Part shown: positions 42,790-53,569 of the stretch, one piece after another
How positions within the stretch are numbered: position 1 is the first letter of the stretch
Layout of the letters: every line of letters begins with the position of its first letter
From: Prorocentrum cordatum
Taxonomy: Eukaryota > Sar > Dinophyceae > Prorocentrales > Prorocentraceae
NCBI GenBank assembly: GCA_963575745.1
Contig: CAUYUJ010019370.1
Location: 1 to 64,000, forward strand
Direction: 5' to 3'
DNA: 64,000 bases
Position numbers and translations under genes: made by a program
The notes under the pieces: generated by a model
Database searches by the model: none
What the model was told of the DNA's origin: nothing
The model's input: only the letters and a program-made list of their open reading frames with translations

Positions 42790-43300
42790 CTCCAGGAACT
42801 GCAGCAGGAGCCTGCGGGAGTGCGAAGGAGGGCAGCGCGGGCGGCCACGCAGGTGGGGAGGAGGTGACTGCAGTTTTGCGCCCACGAGGCGTGCCAGAAC
42901 AGGTGGTCCCGAAGGTGGCGGAACGCAAGCCGCGGGCGCGGCAGTTGACGGGGATGACGCAGAAGCTGTAGCCGCCGCATCGCGCCTGGAGAGCCTTGGC
43001 GCGCCAGCAACCAGAGCAGGGGAGGCCATCGCGCACACGACCGCAGGCCAGCTGCGACGGCTGCCCAGCCGCGACGACCAGCGAGGGGCCGCCAGAGGCG
43101 TGCACGAGGTGCTCGTACTGCGCGGGCTTGGGCCCTCCGCGTACTGCGCGCGGCGCGCAGCAGCCGACCGCGGCGGGCGGCGACGGCGCCCGGCAGCGGC
43201 GGCGGGCGCCTTCATCGCACGGCCGAAGGGGAGAGGCGCGGAGGCGGCGCGCGGGAGGCGGCGCGCGGGATGCGCCGGTGGCGCTGGCTGACGGGGGCCG
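42790..43300. other. GC-rich exon-like island inside SDR intron
   Basis: Several frames are open on both strands. A minus frame reads CGRVRDGLPCSGCWRAKALQ, then ARCGGYSFCVIPVNCRARGL, a Cys-rich pattern that could be a zinc-binding exon of an opposite-strand gene. A plus frame reads SRLESLGAPATRAGEAIAHT. Neither matches a family I can name. Both may be chance in GC-rich DNA. Confidence 0.2.
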
Positions 43301-43744
43301 AAGCTCGTGCCAGCTGGCGCCAACGAGGGGGGGGAGGAGGGAGGAGGGAAGAGGAGAGCTGTTCGTCGCTCTTGGCATCGAGGTCGGGGGGCTCGTCGTC
43401 GTGCGGTGCGCGAGGATGATGGATGCGTGGCGGTGGGGGCGGGGCCGGGCTCGGTGACGCCAGCGGGGCGTACGTTCGGCGGTCTCGAGGGGGCTCCGAG
43501 AGGCTGTGGCAAGGTTGGTGCCACCTTAGAGGTGCTGTGGCTTGGGCAGTCGTCGACTTCCACACGCCCATTTGTCTTTTTCTCCCACGCCTCTCGCTTC
43601 CCTGTCCTCACCCTGTTTCCTCCCCCCCCTCCGTCCTCTATCCGCCCTCCCTCTGCGCTCCTCTTTCCTCCCTGCTCCTTCGTTGTCGTCCTCCTGCGCA
43701 ATCCTCCTCCTCCTGGAGAGGGAGGAGGAGGAGAAAGGCTAGGA

Positions 43745-44225
43745 TGTGATGATACTGATGGTGATGATGATGGAGATGGTGATGGTGATAGAAATGATGA
43801 TGGTGATGGTGGTGGTGGTGATGGTGATGGTGATGGTGATGGTGGTGATGGTGATGATAGTGTTGATGGTGATGCTGGTTATGATGATGCTGATGCTGAT
43901 GCTGATGATGATGCTGATGAGGATGCTGATGATGACGATGACGATGACGATGATGATACTGATGATGCTGATGCTGATGCTGATGCTGATGATGATGACG
44001 ATAATGATGATTATGGTGATGCGTGTGACGATGCTGATGCTGATGATGAGGGTGATGAATCTGATGATGCTGATGATGATGATGAAATGGCTGACCATGA
44101 TGCTGCTGCTGATGATGATGACGACGACGATGATGATTATGATGGTGATGCTGCTGATGATGGTGATGATGGTGATGCTGATGATGAGGATGATTACGAC
44201 GATGATCACGGTGATGTTGACAATT
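43745..44225. repeat. (GAT)n/(GCTGAT)n microsatellite
   Basis: An imperfect GAT tract in the SDR intron. Poly-Asp, poly-Met and poly-Ile frames are artefacts. A TGTTGC hexamer run (44243-44272) and GAGTATGAG words follow to 44375. Confidence 0.95.
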
Positions 44226-44378
44226 AGCTGAATTAATTTATTATGCTGTTGCTGTTGCTGTTGCTGTTGATGCAGATGAACGCGACGGGCATGACGATGA
44301 GTATGAGTAGGAGTACACGTGCAAGTATGAGCATGACTATGAGTATGAGCATGACGATGGTGATGGTGAGGGAGGTGA

Positions 44379-44832
<454 letters not shown>

Positions 44833-45025
44833 GATGCCGAGGAGGGAGGAGGTGGCAGAGGCGGTGGCGGCGGATACAGAAAACAACCCTCTCTTGCTTT
44901 CCACGGCCCGATGCAGGAATCGGTTTCGACCAGGCCCCGATAGGAGGGAGGAGCCCCGCCCCCGCCCCCTGGCGTCTGGGCGGCGCCCCCCGCGACCCGC
45001 TGGCCTGGCTCCCCCTGGCGATCAG

Positions 45026-45063
45026 GGGTGCTCGACCCCATCGTGTTCCTGCGAGACTTGGAG
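45026..45063 (+). CDS. SDR exon b (about 12 codons)
   Basis: This short exon follows GCGATCAG and reads GVLDPIVFLRDLE, exactly the segment expected between the WINN motif of exon a and the LEEHLAVN segment of exon c. After TTG the intron starts GAGCCGCGCC, and exon c starts GAGCCCGCCC. The splice can therefore be placed at either copy, and the joined reading RDLEPAQLEEHL is the same. The call rests on this fit, because the exon is too short for composition evidence. Confidence 0.6.
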
Positions 45064-45169
45064 CCGCGCCGGCGTGGGCCTTCCTTGGAGGAGGGAGGCG
45101 CCGCAGGAGGCGGGGGAGAGCCTCCGATCTCCAGCCCGGCCCCGACTGTCCAGGAGGGCAACCAGTACC

Positions 45170-45246
45170 ATCACCCAGGTCTAGCAATGTTTTGGACGCT
45201 TCGGATGAGGAAGAGGATTCGGAGGATGAGGACCAGCGCATCTGAC
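45170..45246 (+). other. Acidic reading SSNVLDASDEEEDSEDEDQRI-stop
   Basis: Behind ATCACCCAG a frame encodes 20-odd mostly acidic residues and then TGA. It could be the 3' exon of another gene, or chance beside GAT/GGA-rich DNA. Confidence 0.15.
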
Positions 45247-45259
45247 TGAGTTCGGTTGG

Positions 45260-46100
45260 TTGCCTTACTGTATCTCCCCAAGCGCTGCTTGCGCTTCCGT
45301 GATCATGGAGTCGATGGCGATGGGGTCGGCAAAGCAGGGGCTGCTCTTGATGCCTCCCTCGTGTTGGCGGTGTATGTATACATCTACTTGTGTATGTGCG
45401 AGTATACGTAGCACCCCGCAGTTGCGGATTAGAGGGAGGGCGGCCGGGACGTTGGCAGACTGAGGCGCTGATGTTCTCTAATCCAATCAGTGTGGGTGGG
45501 TCGCGGACGGTTCGCGGCGGGTCGCGGGTGGGTCGCGGGTGGGTCGCGGGTGGGTCGCGTCGGAATTTGGGCCGGTTCCGTCTCCAGTCAGATCCGTTTT
45601 GGATCCGAATTGCATGCCATCGTTTTTGTTTTTTGCTTAAAAAACAGAAAAGGAGGACGGGGACAAACGGACGGCTAATAAGAAAGATATGGTAGTATGA
45701 TCGTGGAGTGTCAGAGATACAACGAATCAGGGTGAACAGGATCACAAGGATAAGGAGGAAGAGACTGCGATGAGGATGAAGACCAGGAGGGGGACGGTGA
45801 CGACGAGAGGGCGTGGAATTGAAGAAAGTGGGAGTGGAGGGAATGACGGGCCAGAATTGAAGGCGCAAGCGGGGGTGATGGATGTGTGTGGTGGTGGGGG
45901 AACACCATAATATTGTATAAATATATGTGCATATGTATACGTATATTTATATCCATGTATATCTAAACATATAGGTATATGAACATCTATAGACGCGCGT
46001 GTGAGTATATACGTACCTGGATGTCTATACGCGTCTATTTATATGATGACATACCTTAAGACATGCACACGGTCATATTTGTGTATGACGCATTGTTTGT
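45260..46100. other. Gene-free intronic stretch
   Basis: It contains a short GGTCGCGGGTG minisatellite (45495-45560), the reverse complement of the array at 8158, and TATA/CATA-type sequence at 45915-46020. No gene is seen. Confidence 0.6.
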
Positions 46101-46179
46101 CATTTCGGCTTTCGGTGGTCGTCCAGATTGTCGGGGGGTTGGAGAGCGATTGTGAAGCATTCTCCGGAAAGTCGGACGG

Positions 46180-46960
46180 GATGTGGGGGAGGGCATGGGA
46201 GGGAGCAGGAGGAGAGGGGGGAGGGATGAGAGAGGATAGTGATGAGGGGGGAGGGGGCAGGGAGAGGGGGAGACTTTGGAAGCTTGGAAGACCAGGCTGG
46301 CGCGGTTCTCGCATCACTTCTCCCCCACACTGCCTCCTCTGGGTCGTTTCCTGCTTCTGTCCTCCCTCCTTCCCCTCCCTCCTTGTCTCCTTCCGCCCAT
46401 CTTCCACCTTTCGCTTTCTCCTTTTTTTCCGCCCCCACTTCCTGCCCCCAAACCCTGACCCTGCCGTCTCCTGGGGAGGAGGGGTACATTGACGGAGGAA
46501 GAGCATGAGAAGGTGGGGGTGGATGAGGATGGGAGAGAGCAGGAGGGGGAGGATGCAGTGGGGAGAGCAGGAGGACGACAACCGACAGTGTCACAGGTGA
46601 AACTGGAGGAAGAGGAAACGCCTGCTTCGGGGATAGGGTCGAGAGGTCTGGGGCCCGCGTCGTTCACAAAAGCATTACGCTGGAGGTCTGGGGAGCAATC
46701 AAACATTTTTTCACGGGATCCCGAAGGTTCTATCCTTTCGGGGGTTTGGGTTCCGGAGGGATGCGGAGGAGGGCGGGGGCAGAGGATAGAGGGACGGGGT
46801 GGGGTAGGGGGCGGCAGGGTAGTCCGGGGGGGAGGTACGGGAGGGAGTGAGGCGAGCAGGGGAGGTGGGCAGGGAGCGGGTGGAGGAAGGTGAGGTGCTG
46901 AACGAAGGAGGAAGAGAGGGAGAAAAAGAGGGAGCGATAGCTCGAGTCAGACCCCGAATC
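46180..46960. repeat. G/A-rich and CT-rich intronic sequence
   Basis: GGGA/GGAGG-rich tracts and a CTCC-rich tract (46315-46450) give open frames of low-complexity composition. No gene is supported. Confidence 0.6.
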
Positions 46961-47165
46961 ATCAGAGCTGGTGGTGGTCAGGAGTGGCTCGTGATTCGTG
47001 CCTCGGGGGCCAAGAGTTGCCCCAAATTGGAGTGATCCCGGAGAAGTCGGGCGCCGAACCACTCCCGAATCATCGGGGATGGTGGTGGTCAGGTGTCACT
47101 CCTGGTTCGCGCCTCGGGGGCCCAAGCCGAAGTCACCTCGGACAGGAGATCCCGGATAACTCGGA
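46953..47165. repeat. Two direct ~109-bp units
   Basis: CCGAATCATC, TGGTGGTGGTCAGG, TTCG-GCCTCGGGGGCC and the spacer to the next CCCGGA occur twice, starting near 46954 and 47063. Confidence 0.75.
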
Positions 47166-47359
47166 CGTCCAGTCTAGAGGACGTTTTAGATCTCATGTAG
47201 AGCATTTGCGTCAAACTGGCCGGCACCGCTGTACTAGAAGAGAGCAGGGAGGGAGCGAAAGAGAAATGAAAGCCAGCAGTCAAGCGCGGGGAAAGAAAGA
47301 CGGGAGGGAGCGAAGGAGGCAGCATGAGGGCGCGGCAGGGTCCTCTGAGCCGGGGCCAG

Positions 47360-47452
47360 GAGCCCGCCCAGCTGGAGGAGCACCTGGCGGTGAACGTGGT
47401 CGGCGTGCTGAACGGCACGCGGAGCTTTGTGCGCCACGTGCGCTCCAGGGAA
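47360..47452 (+). CDS. SDR exon c: LEEHLAVNVVG segment
   Basis: The exon follows CGGGGCCAG. The frame from GAG (47360) reads EPAQLEEHLAVNVVGVLNGT, then RSFVRHVRSREGG. The Asn in LAVNVVG is the conserved active-site-helix Asn of SDRs. The 3' boundary is not fixed: the bases AGGGAAGGCGGC at the end resemble the start of exon d (GAGAGGCGGCGG), so the splice falls within this duplicated stretch. Confidence 0.7.
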
Positions 47453-47649
47453 GGCGGCCGGCGTCACCCGAGGTGACCCCCACGCATCTCCGAGTCTCCG
47501 ACGACGTGACGATGTCAACTGGCGCCCCTTTTCTTCGATTTCGGCCCTCGGGGGCCTCTCATCGGGCTGGGGGAGTGGCCGGGGGCCACGGATGGGAAAC
47601 ATCATACCGGAGGATGTCGTGGGGGCGGCCCTGGCCTAAGGTGGCCTCA

Positions 47650-48060
47650 GCTTTCCCAGGAGGGAGGGCCCTGATTGCCTCCGGGACGGACTGCCATCCT
47701 CACGATGCCCGGGAGGGCCCAGGGGTTCGAAGAAGGGGCGGAAAAAGCTTGGCACCCAGACATGCGATGTCTTGATCTTTTCAATATGCTGTCCCTGGAA
47801 GTCCCGACCCTTTCCCCAGGGCCAGCTTTTTATCCCGAGTCGTTTTTTGACGGCCTGGCGAGGGCCCCGGGAGGCCAAAAATGGCCGACCACCTCCCGTC
47901 GCGATATTTTCACGACGCGAGCACGTCTGTGCACGTGGGGCCCAGCTGGCCTCCCGAGCAGGGTGCTTCCCTGCGATCCGACGTTGACGTTGCGAAACAG
48001 ATACAACCACGTGACGAAACACACGACAGGTCCTTTGTGCGGCACTTTTCGAGCCAGATC
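47650..48060 (-). repeat. Dispersed CCGAGTCGTTTTTTGACGG element
   Basis: ACCCTTTCCCCAGGGCCAGC and ATCCCGAGTCGTTTTTTGAC, with downstream TTTTCACGACGCGAGCACGT, have relatives at 50120-50400 (same orientation) and, reverse-complemented, at 51300-51370 and 60685-60830. It lies in an SDR intron. Confidence 0.55.
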
Positions 48061-48275
48061 GATCTGTGACGGCCACGGGGCCCGAAATCGGGCGAAAACG
48101 TCCTGTGTGAGAAGGTTGCGACGCCCAGATCTCAAGGGTGCGGAAAGCCTGGGGCACGTTGGTCGGTACCCACCAAACCAAGCCCCTCCACCCCAACCCG
48201 AAGGCTCCAAGTTGCCCTCCATTCCCAGTGGGGGGGGGCATCTGGGAACAGTGACAAAAACACGATGGGACTCGT

Positions 48276-48312
48276 ACGCCTCCCAACCCGACACTTGGGA
48301 CGTCGGGTTGGG
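48276..48312. repeat. Hairpin CCCAACCCGAC/GTCGGGTTGGG
   Basis: A perfect 11-bp stem with a short loop (ACTTGGGAC) in an SDR intron. Confidence 0.6.
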
Positions 48313-48384
48313 CTGGGGTGGTCTGGTAATGAGATAGTCAAAGTTGGGCTGCACTGGTTCCCCCTGGCCACGGCAGCCTCCGAG

Positions 48385-48512
48385 AGGCGGCGGGGTGCTC
48401 CTCAACATCTCCTCCGGGGCGGCCAGGAGCGGCTACGCGGGCTGGGGCCCCTACTGCGCGGGTAAGGCGGCGGTCGACCGCCTCTCCGAGTGCGCACAGC
48501 TGGAGGAGGAGC
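48385..48512 (+). CDS. SDR exon d: catalytic Ser and Tyr-x3-Lys
   Basis: The frame reads GGVLLNISSGAARSGYAGWG, then PYCAGKAAVDRLSECAQLEE. NISS supplies the catalytic Ser. The YCAGK sequence (Tyr codon 48452-48454, Lys codon 48464-48466) is the diagnostic Tyr-x3-Lys of SDRs. Two AG dinucleotides at 48383-48386 are possible acceptors. The exon ends among GAGGAGGAG codons. The intron start GGAGGAGCCG resembles the acceptor side of exon e (GCAGGAGGCG). The catalytic set is intact, so the gene appears functional rather than a pseudogene. Confidence 0.8.
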
Positions 48513-49199
48513 CGAGGAGAAGGCAGAAACTGCGACCGCCAGAGGAGGGCCAGGCATCCGCGCCGCTGCTCCCCCCTCGCCACCACGGCTGGACTCGCCT
48601 CGGGGTCCTGGCCCGACCGCGCCCCGGGAGAGGTCCGTGCCCCGGCTCTCTCTCTCTCTCCAGGCACGTGCCAGGCCTGCACGGCCCGGCACGCGCAGCC
48701 CACCGGAGGCCCCGGGACCTGGCACTACGGTGCAGTCCGGCCAGGGTCCCGGGCTGCTTACGGCTGTGCAGTCTCACCTGTCCAGAGATTCGGGGGCCCC
48801 CAAACGGGGTGGTGACCACACCATGCGGTGAGTCGGTGGGGATTCGGGGTCACCGCACGGTTTTGGGACTCGAGGCCCTCTTCGAGGACGTCTCGGGCGA
48901 CAGGGGCCTCCGGGGTCCCAAGAAAAAAAGCATTGGCCGCTTAGATCACGGTGCGAGTTAGTTTCACCGACAGACTGCACGTGTCTCTTGGTATGTGAAC
49001 GCTTGCCTCATTAAAACAAACAGCTGGGCAGTTTCACCAGTGAAGTCGGCAGTGTCTGTGCTGTGCAGACAGTTGCGCGTCAACTTCGAAGTTGCATCTC
49101 TGGCGCGCACAGAGACTGGTCCTTGGAGTAGTGGTATCGGCACCGTTTCCCTTGTGATCCCAAGAAGCATCATGTTTAGGAGCTCTGCGTGGATTGCTC

Positions 49200-49285
49200 G
49201 GATCTGCGCTGAGCCCCCTGTCGGCGCCCCTGGCGCCGCCCTTGGCGCGCTCCGCGCGCCAGGGAGAGGGGTCCAGCGCGGATCC
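49200..49285. repeat. ~86-bp hairpin element, copy 2
   Basis: GGATCTGCGCTGAGCCCC and GGGGTCCAGCGCGGATCC form imperfect outer arms (15 of 18 paired). The core is CTTGGCGCGC-TCC-GCGCGCCAGG. It lies in the SDR intron 60 bp before exon e. Copy 1 is at 2884-2979. Confidence 0.7.
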
Positions 49286-49344
49286 AAGGAATCTGCGCGG
49301 ACCTCCGAGAGATACTGTTGCTGCAGTTCTGCCTTCCTCCGCAG

Positions 49345-49461
49345 GAGGCGTCTGGCCTCCGGGTGCACTCCGTGGCCCCGGGCATCATCGACACGGGGAT
49401 GCAGGAGCGGATACGGTCCTGCACGGAGCAGGAGTTCCCGCAGGTCGCCAAGTTCCACAAG
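49345..49461 (+). CDS. SDR exon e: SVAPGIIDTGMQ segment
   Basis: The exon follows GCCTTCCTCCGCAG. The frame from GAG (49345) reads EASGLRVHSVAPGIIDTGMQ, then ERIRSCTEQEFPQVAKFHK. The Pro-Gly motif plus T/M/Q is the usual SDR segment that closes over the cofactor. The exon probably ends at AAG (49461) before GTTCTCC, the only GT donor in this gene. The frame would otherwise stay open to a stop at 49513-49515, giving a shorter alternative C-terminus. Confidence 0.75.
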
Positions 49462-49629
49462 GTTCTCCGGGGAACGAGCATGTACAGCCACGGCGCTGAG
49501 ATAAGGACCATTTAGGACGCAGAAGGCGCTCCAGGTGGTCAAGAGAGCCCCATCGTTCCTTGTTCAGCGTTCCTTATAACCGCACGATCTTTAGATGTTC
49601 TTTGGGGGGGCCTCCCTGGAGCCCACCTG

Positions 49630-49775
49630 TTGGATCATATTCGACCCAAGTCGACTACAGCTTGGCTCTGGTTCAACTCTAGTTCGACTCAAGTTCAACT
49701 CAAGTCGACGGACGTTCGACGTGGTATCGACGCGTGAGTGGAGCGAGTGCCTCTAGGAAGGTCCTCAGAACGACC
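49630..49775 (+). repeat. TTCGACTC repeats and conserved block, copy 2
   Basis: AGTTCGACTCAAG words are followed by TGAGTGGAGCGAGTGCCTCT and AGGAAGGTCCTCAGAACGA, matching 38560-38680. Confidence 0.65.
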
Positions 49776-50119
49776 ATCCAATATGCCGATTCCGCTCTCC
49801 CCCAGACCTCTCCTGGGGTGGGTTCTGACCAGAACTCCAAGGCGAATCGAGCCTTGGCGACGAGGGCCCCACCTAAAGAGGTTCCAAAGGGCGAAGACGA
49901 GGGAGGGGCATTGGTGCATTGGTGCATTGGTGTCGGAAGCGGAAGTCCTCCTCCCTCGACGATCCTCCAACCCTGACTAGGAAGTCCGCTCAGAGTCGGT
50001 GCCTGGACCCCTTCCAGGGCGCATCCTGGCTGTTTTTCCTTCCCGGCCCGACCCATTCCCTTGTTCCAAGACGTCCGACGTCATGTTTTCTTTTCCGCAG
50101 CGCGGCTCCCTCGAGGTCT

Positions 50120-50420
50120 CGACCCCTTTCCCGGGACTGGTTTCTAATCCAATTTGTTTTTTGACGGCCTCGGGGCTCCGCGAGGGCTTCCAGACACCGA
50201 AAATGAAGACGCGCCTTTTGAGGTCTGGGTCTTTTTGTGTTCGAATTTTTTGCTCGCCAAAATGAAGGGGAACGGACCTTTCATCAGGGCCGGTGTCTCT
50301 TCTCGGGCCGTTTCTTGATGGTCCGCCGCCGAAAGCAGCCAAACATTTCCCGTCGTAATTTTCGTTCCGCGACGCGAGCATGTCCGGGGAGGTGAAGGCG
50401 GACGGCGCGTTCAATTCCCC
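50120..50420 (-). repeat. Dispersed TTTGTTTTTTGACGGCCT element
   Basis: Same family as 47650-48060: CCCCTTTCCCGGGACTGG, TTTTTTGACGGCCTCGGGG, and GTTCCGCGACGCGAGCATGT downstream. Confidence 0.5.
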
Positions 50421-50558
50421 AGATCGGGGATTGCTACAGGTGCCCCTGGCCCCAGGTGCTCCCAGCTTTTCGCTCAAGGCTGGAGGCCCTGGGGCTCTCC
50501 GGGCCTCGTGAGGGGTGCCCTGGAGGCCTTGGAGATCCTGGGGGCACCTTGGGCCAGG

Positions 50559-50684
50559 GGCACTCCTAGCAACACCCGACCAGAGCACGTCGCCCGGCAC
50601 CTGCTGGCGGTGGCGTTCGATGCGAGCTGCCGGCCCGACGCCGTGGTGTGCTCGGTGCCGCCGGAGGCCGCTGGCAGGCCGTGA
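50559..50684 (+). CDS. SDR exon f: C-terminal exon with stop
   Basis: The frame reads GTPSNTRPEHVARHLLAVAF, then DASCRPDAVVCSVPPEAAGRP and TGA (50682-50684). The PEHVARHLL...RPDAVV pattern fits the last helix and strand of SDRs of this type. The acceptor is not fixed: CCAG at 50554-50557 and CTAG at 50566-50569 both lie one base out of phase with a donor after AAG 49461. A few residues at this junction are therefore unknown. Confidence 0.55.
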   Translation, partial: GTPSNTRPEHVARHLLAVAFDASCRPDAVVCSVPPEAAGRP

Positions 50685-50689
50685 CACCG

Positions 50690-50760
50690 AGGGCGATGCA
50701 CGGCAGGGCCGCCCTCTCCCGCGACTCGGAGGAGGGCCATGCGAGACAGCGGCGGCTCTC
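50690..50760. repeat. GGTGCACGGCGGGGCCGCC-type segment, copies to 51455
   Basis: GATGCACGGCAGGGCCGCC with CTCCCGCGACTC here has better-matching relatives at 51165-51230 and 51385-51455 (GCGGGGCCGCCTCCTCC, then GCGAGTTCCTCCTC). Confidence 0.5.
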
Positions 50761-50804
50761 CCTTGTCGGCCCTGTGTTCTAGACCTCCCTGTGGGAGCCC
50801 GAGT

Positions 50805-50965
50805 TGGTGGGCTCGGAGGATCGCGCCGCATCGCCGATGCCTCGGCGATGCGGTTCGATGTGGGGCCCGATGTTCTTCGCGCCGACGTCGCCGATGCATC
50901 GGCGGCGTCGCCGGTGCATCGCTGATGCATGGGCGATGCATCAGCGATGTGGCGCGATCCTCTGA
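50805..50965. repeat. GATGCATCG palindromic words
   Basis: Repeated CGCCGATGC, GATGCATCGGCG and GATGCATCAGCGATG words that can pair with each other. Confidence 0.6.
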
Positions 50966-51299
50966 CACCAGCTGCTCCGACCCCATCTGAGAGGCCTCTA
51001 TGCGTGTGCCTCCTGAAGGCTTCTCGTCGCCGCAGCTGAGTCCGCCTTGAAAAGCGAGTCAGTGCGCGGACCCCAGGAGAGGTCGGGGGGCCGATTTTGA
51101 GCGCGTTTGGTTGCACGGATTTGGGCTGGGCGGGGGAGCCGCAGCTGTCTCTTTGCTCCGAGACCGAGAGCGGTGCACGGCGGGGCCGCCTCCTCCTGCG
51201 GCGCTTCTGCGCGCGAGTTCCTCCTCCCCAGACAGGCTCACGCCGTGACAGAAATCAAGACTGATGTTTGTGGCCATGTTCGGCTTCGGCCCTTCTGCC

Positions 51300-51375
51300 A
51301 GGCACTCGGACTATCAAAAACGACTCGGGATGGAACGACTGCCCTGGGGAAGGGACTTCTGGGAGTCCCGTGAAA
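51300..51375 (+). repeat. Dispersed AACGACTCGGGATGGAAC element
   Basis: ATCAAAAACGACTCGGGATG is followed by GAAC, CCCTGGGGAAGGGAC. The reverse complement is at 47808-47850 and 50127-50170, and a further copy is at 60685-60750. Confidence 0.5.
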
Positions 51376-51659
51376 AATCTCTGGGGAGAGGGGTGCATGG
51401 CGGGGTTGCCTCCTCCCGCGACGCTCCTGCGTACAAGTTCCTCCGCTTCCTCTCATTCTCCTCTTCCTCCTCCTCCTTCTCCTCCTGCTCGAGCCCTTTT
51501 GGCTCTGGCGCGTGCTGGCGTCGCGGGTCATCCCCCTGCACGTGCTGGTGCCTCTTCTCTCCCCCCTCGCGCGGCCGCGGGCAGTGGTGGTGGCGGCTCG
51601 GCTGGACTGGATTCTCGCTCAGCTCCGTGGCGGACGGCAAGCGAGAGTGAGGCTTGCGA

Positions 51660-53150
51660 CTCATTCTGATTGACTGCTCGTCCAGGCCATGCTTCTACAG
51701 TGGGCCTGGGGATGAAGTGTCGGATTCTGATGGACCTGTTCACGATGCTGCTGGGATCTCTTCCTGCGCATGTGGCGGTGGATTTTGGCTATAAGAACAG
51801 CAAGGGTGAAACTTATGTATCGATTCGTCTTCGTGCTGCTCCTGGAGATGATCGCCCCCCTGGCGCTGGGGATCCTCCTGGCCCTGGTGGTGGACCCCCT
51901 TTGGTGGTGCACATGGGCGTCCTGTCCTGACCCCGATGCGGGTGACGGCGGAGATCACCAAGGAGGCGCTGGTCGTTGTCACGGCGCTCGTTGCGGGGCC
52001 ACTGGTCCCAATGGGGGCACGTTGGCGAAGAAGCCACGGGTGCAGGCGCCGGAGAGGGTGTTGCATCCATTGTTCTTCTTGATGTTCCTCTGTTGCCTGA
52101 GTTCCCATGGCATGCGGATGCACCTGAATTTCAACCTGGTGGCCATGGCGCTACCAGTTATTCTGCGAGAGTTTGGTGCTGGTGCTGGTCTTGCTTTCTC
52201 GCCCATGGATCTGGAGGAACGGGGCCAGAGTGACATGATTGATGATCTGAAGTACGAGCATGGCAAGAACAAGGATTCTTTTTGCACCTTGGAGCTAGCG
52301 CTGGCTCGGCACAACGGTGCCGACGTTCTTCTGCGATAGCTCGGCGCTGACGTAGTGTCGGCCATTCCTAGTGCAGGGGGGTGGTCAGGCCGCGGTGGCT
52401 AGTCTGGCTGATCTGCAGGTGGATCTGATCTTTGTGATGGCCATGATCTTCATAGGGGCTCTGATCGTAAGGGTGGATGCGATGCCAAGCGACACTCATT
52501 GTGATATTCTTGGTATGATAATATACGAGCACTGCGACGGGCCTTTGGAGGTTCTTAGCGATGCTGATTATGGCGGTGTTCGCTGTGTCTTTGCGGAGCT
52601 GGAGGGTGTGCTATCACAATTTGTGCCTCGATCGATCCATCCTCAAGGTGAGCTTGCTGGTTCTCAGCGTCCTGTTGGAATGGAGCCTCGTCGCGACGAG
52701 CTGCCTGATGTGTTTCGTCCTGTTCGTCAGGAGATCCTCTTTCGGTGTGGCGGGGTGATCTTTAGTTCATATGGTGAGCCTAGTCTTGGAAGTGATTGCG
52801 CGCAGTATGGATGGCCCCTGAGTTTGTTCATCCATAGGTTCTGCGAGATCGTGGAAGGTGAGCTTCTTGGCCGCGTTGGACATATGTGCGGCGTGAGGCG
52901 TGACGGATACCGAGTGTAAGCTCCAGCTGCATTACGGTAATGTGCGTAAGGTGTTCCGTGCCCGAACAGTTCATGAATGTGTCGATCTTGCTGTCCCTCT
53001 TCTCGCGGGTGTCTGGCCTCATGGGCTGGGCCCTCCTCCCAGGGTGTGGCGTGGTCTGCCATTGTAGGCCTCTGGGTTTCTCCGCGGAGGGTGTCGAGCA
53101 GCTACGTCGTTTTCTTGCCGTAGGCTATCACCCTGGTAATCCTCATACCA
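51660..53150 (+). other. Non-repetitive exon-like region, unassigned
   Basis: Unlike its surroundings this region is not repetitive and has balanced base composition. Plus frames are open at 51670-51930, 51770-52339, 52371-52919, 52561-52758 and 52940-53155. The 51770 frame encodes a hydrophobic run (FVFVLLLEMIAPLALGILLA). The 52371 frame reads DLIFVMAMIFIGALIVRVDA, then a soluble-looking part to a stop at 52919. Both begin with GTG in place of ATG, and no family is recognised. The shifts between frames fit either an intron-containing membrane protein or a decayed element. Confidence 0.25.
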
Positions 53151-53291
53151 AGTAGAGGTCGCGCTCCTGCTCTCACCTGCACATAGGCTACTGGTGCTCC
53201 CTTGTTTTTTCTCTCTACCTTTACTATGTGCTTCGGCACGGCGGGCCTTGCATTCCCTAAAATGGCCCCTGTTGCACTTCGGGGCGTCGCC

Positions 53292-53355
53292 TCCTTCTCC
53301 TCCTCCTCCTTCTCCTCCTCCTCCTCCTCCTCCTCCTCCTCCTCCTCCTTCTCAT
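53292..53355. repeat. (CCT)n tract
   Basis: Pure CCT/CTT pyrimidine tract. Confidence 0.9.
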
Positions 53356-53569
53356 CCACCTTTTGGCTGCAAATGCTTCGGAACCGGTCTCTTCAGCTGC
53401 CGATTCTTAGGCTTACGCCACACCGCCGACCCCTTGTTTATGCCAATCTGGGGGTAGTAGAAGCTGCGAAGGGGTGAAAAGGCGAGTGATATTTGTTTGG
53501 TGTCTGTTCGCCGCCACCGCCAGAGGGTCTCGGGCAGTTCCGCGGGGAGGTCCGAGCGGACGGCGACAC

